Shown here: positions 4,331-6,104 of the stretch, piece by piece | Layout of the letters: every line of letters begins with the position of its first letter | Numbering within the stretch: position 1 is the first letter of the stretch | From: Candidatus Zophobacter franzmannii | Lineage (GTDB): Bacteria; Cloacimonadota; Cloacimonadia; Cloacimonadales; JAFGVF01 | Assembly: GCA_030765245.1 (NCBI GenBank) | Contig: JAVCCX010000249.1 | Location: forward strand, 1 to 6,104 | Direction of reading: 5' to 3' | DNA: 6,104 nucleotides | Position numbers and translations under genes: made by a program | The notes under the pieces: model-generated | Databases searched by the model: none | What the model saw: the letters and a program-made list of their open reading frames with translations, nothing else | What the model was told of the DNA's origin: nothing

Positions 4331-5450
4331 GATACTCCTTGATTAAATTCGCGGTTTCAACCGAAGCCCTCTTCTCACCCACTTCTTCGTGTAATGTATC
4401 TAATTGCGTCTTCATCTTGGCATAGTAATCTTTCTGATTCACATACTCTTGCAAAGCACGATAGATATTAAATCCTGTTGCATCACCTTGAATGAATTCA
4501 GGTACGATTCCTTTACCCATAATGAGGTTTGGTAAGCCGATATAATCAAGCTTAACCACCGTTTTCCCTAGGAAAAATGTGGTTGGCGATGTCTTATAAA
4601 CAATAATGAAGGGATTACCTAAGAAACCTGCTTCAAGGGTAGCGGTTCCGGATGTCACACATGATACATAGCTATGTTGCATCATATTGTAGTTGTCATC
4701 ATAAATGATAAAAGGATTTCTCAACCCACTCGCTGAGACTATCTTCATATACTCTTTACGGCTCACTGATGGAGCTAAAGAGAAAAGGTATTGGATATCA
4801 TCATCATCAAAAACTTTAGCAGCATGGAGATATTCCGGGAGTAAGCGTTCTACTTCCAGCTCTCTACTACCGGGGAAGAAGCAAATCCAGATTTTGTCTA
4901 CATCAAGATCATACTTCTTGGCAAACTCCTCTCGAGAGTCTTCAACATGTATCTCTTCAATAATTGGATTGCCAACATAGGTGGCATCAACCCCATTTTT
5001 CTCTAAATATTCTTGTTCAAACGGAAGGATGCAGGCAACCTTGTCACAGTACTTTTTCAAAAGCTTTACTCTGCCCTTCTTCCACGCCCAAACCTGCGGA
5101 CTGATGTAGTAAAACACCTTTATCTTCTTTTGATGAGCTATCTTTGCAATGCGAAGATTTAGCCCCGGGTAATCCACCAAAACCACAAGGTCAGGTTTAT
5201 TGTCATCAAACCACTTAGCTATTTTCTTCTCTACATCCCTGAAGAAACTCAGATGCTTAATCACTTCTGTGAAACCCATAACATTGAACTGTTTGAAGGG
5301 GAATAGCTGTTTCAAGCCCTGTTGGGCCATTCTATACCCACCAACACCATAGTGCTCTAAAAGTTGCTCTGTCTCATTGAGTTGCTTCATTACAAACGAA
5401 GCATGAAGATCACCGGAATGCTCTCCTGCGAGCCAAAATATCTTTTTCAT
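4305..5450 (-). CDS. lpxB: Lipid-A-disaccharide synthase
   Basis: A 381-residue GT19 glycosyltransferase of normal length. It condenses UDP-2,3-diacylglucosamine with lipid X (2,3-diacylglucosamine 1-phosphate) to form the beta-1,6 lipid A disaccharide at the cytoplasmic face of the inner membrane. Motifs in order: AGEHSGDLHAS (8-18), VVLVDYPGLNLRIAK (89-103), YYISPQVWAWKKGR (114-127), LPFEQEYL then YVGNP (142-162), FFPGSRELEVERLLP (191-205), TSGTATLEAGFLGNPF (266-281) and YIGLPNLIMGKGIVPEFIQ (303-321). The loop is DYPG rather than the proteobacterial DAPDF, as I recall for Bacteroidota-like lineages. The ATG at 5450 has AAGGA (5457-5461) at 6-base spacing. The nitroreductase gene ends 73 bases upstream and the acyltransferase overlaps its end, so co-transcription is likely. 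Confidence 0.97.
   Translation of the reverse strand: MKKIFWLAGEHSGDLHASFVMKQLNETEQLLEHYGVGGYRMAQQGLKQLFPFKQFNVMGFTEVIKHLSFFRDVEKKIAKWFDDNKPDLVVLVDYPGLNLRIAKIAHQKKIKVFYYISPQVWAWKKGRVKLLKKYCDKVACILPFEQEYLEKNGVDATYVGNPIIEEIHVEDSREEFAKKYDLDVDKIWICFFPGSRELEVERLLPEYLHAAKVFDDDDIQYLFSLAPSVSRKEYMKIVSASGLRNPFIIYDDNYNMMQHSYVSCVTSGTATLEAGFLGNPFIIVYKTSPTTFFLGKTVVKLDYIGLPNLIMGKGIVPEFIQGDATGFNIYRALQEYVNQKDYYAKMKTQLDTLHEEVGEKRASVETANLIKEYLVETSILS
4335..4340 (-). promoter_or_regulatory. Ribosome binding site for the TTG-started acyltransferase
   Basis: On the minus strand AAGGAG lies 4 bases before TTG 4330 and 7 bases before TTG 4327, all within lpxB. This good site, with no in-frame ATG nearby, supports a true TTG start and translation coupled to lpxB. 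Spacing slightly favours 4327. Confidence 0.7.
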
Positions 5451-5456
5451 TATAAA

Positions 5457-5461
5457 TCCTT
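5457..5461 (-). promoter_or_regulatory. Ribosome binding site of lpxB
   Basis: AAGGA on minus, six bases before the ATG at 5450, in the 73-base gap after the nitroreductase gene. The gap has a TTGACT, but the nearest -10-like TATAAC lies 27 bases beyond it, so no convincing promoter is seen and readthrough from upstream is likely. Confidence 0.6.
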
Positions 5462-5523
5462 ATTTGTTGGCAATGTTATAAATAGAGAAATCCATCTATA
5501 TGTAGAAAGTCAAGCCAATTCTA

Positions 5524-6104
5524 CTAATCCTTACTCAATCTCCCCACAGGACTGATGTAAGTAACCAACTCGTTTACTCCATCCAATCCTAAATAATCAT
5601 CGAGGTCTTGGCGATATGCTAAGATGGAGCAGGTACCAAGTCCTAAGCCTTCAACACAGAGATATAGGTTCTGGCAAATATGCCCGGATTCTAAGAGTAA
5701 GTCACGCCTTGCCATACTTGAATAACGCCACTCTGTGCGATATGGAATGCAACTCCAGATGAATACTACTGCACTCTCTCCTGCAAACTTCTGCCCCTCA
5801 CTGTAATATGTCATCTTCTCACGAAGTTCAGCCTGCTCAACTGCAAACATAAATAGAAGCTGGTTGCCAATCGGGATGTATCTATAAATACCCGGTTCCA
5901 GTCCTTCAACATTGATTATTGCTAAGTAAGTTTCATACGGATGTCTAGCTCCACCACTCGGGACATTACGAAAATGCCATCTACCTGTAGCCTGCTTCTT
6001 TCTCATACCTTGAGTTGTAAAACAGAGCATTGAGAGTTCATCGAGTGAGATTGGATCAGGAGTGAACTTCCTTCTACTCGCCCTCTCAATGATACAATCG
6101 AAAA
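5524..6104 (-). CDS. SagB/ThcOx-type nitroreductase-family oxidoreductase, 5' end outside window
   Basis: The reading frame stays open from TAG (5524-5526) to the window edge, about 192 residues, so the N-terminus is missing. The ATG at 6030 is internal: upstream codons still encode family sequence, including ERASRRKF and PISLDELS, matching the FMN-phosphate-binding RRS-R-F segment. Further motifs are SGGARHPYETYLAIIN (flavin site), GLEPGIYRY, LLLESGHICQNLYLCVEGLG, GLGTCSI and a terminal YISPVGR. The family uses FMN in NAD(P)H-type or azoline-oxidising reactions. SagB proper acts with cyclodehydratases in peptide toxin modification, but no such partners are in the window, so a stand-alone oxidoreductase is likelier. 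It is co-directional with lpxB, 73 bases upstream of it. Substrate unknown. Confidence 0.85.
   Translation of the reverse strand, partial: FDCIIERASRRKFTPDPISLDELSMLCFTTQGMRKKQATGRWHFRNVPSGGARHPYETYLAIINVEGLEPGIYRYIPIGNQLLFMFAVEQAELREKMTYYSEGQKFAGESAVVFIWSCIPYRTEWRYSSMARRDLLLESGHICQNLYLCVEGLGLGTCSILAYRQDLDDYLGLDGVNELVTYISPVGRLSKD

Noticed and set aside
4705..4980. 91-residue plus-strand frame
   Set aside because: It is entirely antisense to the well-conserved lpxB.
5451..5523. Promoter for lpxB in the gap (TTGACT on minus)
   Set aside because: The nearest TATAAC is 27 bases from TTGACT, too far for a sigma70 promoter, and no alternative -10 is convincing.
5364..5555. 63-residue plus-strand frame across the lpxB start
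   Set aside because: It overlaps lpxB, the intergenic gap and the nitroreductase end on the opposite strand, without family resemblance.
1..6104. tRNA, rRNA or riboswitch
   Set aside because: I saw no cloverleaf, conserved rRNA segment or recognisable riboswitch core in the noncoding stretches.

Overview
The window comes from an AT-rich, Gram-negative bacterium. The lipid A gene lpxB and a lysophospholipid acyltransferase-type gene imply an LPS-containing outer membrane. The LpxB motif variant (a Tyr-Pro-Gly loop where proteobacteria have Pro-Asp-Phe) and the base composition would suit Bacteroidota, Cloacimonadota or related phyla. My best guess is a Cloacimonadota-like organism, held weakly because no rRNA or other strong marker is present.

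Left and centre (about 1-3720) look accessory. Positions 1-345 contain no supported gene but are dense in structure: a short palindrome, an imperfect 18-bp inverted repeat pair, a near-perfect 25-bp palindrome built from two opposed DnaA-box-like sequences, four tandem 11-bp repeats, a further consensus DnaA box, and a sigma70-like promoter. A type II restriction-modification pair of the Eco47II/Sau96I/SinI kind follows: an endonuclease (364-1107) and an overlapping C5-cytosine methyltransferase (1088-2389) with an extra N-terminal helix-turn-helix. The 2390-2664 gap has a possible gene remnant, another consensus DnaA box and a cluster of REP-like hairpins sharing one frame but carrying different stems. 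A 302-residue orphan protein of unknown function follows (2665-3573).

The right part (3722-6104) is a minus-strand block: a SagB-type nitroreductase cut by the window edge, lpxB, and a DUF374-type acyltransferase that overlaps the end of lpxB and starts with TTG. Nitroreductase and lpxB are 73 bases apart, so the three may form one transcription unit. This block looks chromosomal. It converges with the orphan gene across a 148-base gap holding a weak hairpin.

The restriction gene precedes the methyltransferase, so timing matters: the methyltransferase should be present before the nuclease. A weak promoter candidate inside the end of the nuclease gene and the HTH on the methyltransferase are two possible solutions. 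The most unexplained parts are the origin-like or operator-like assembly at 1-183 and the hairpin cluster at 2532-2648.
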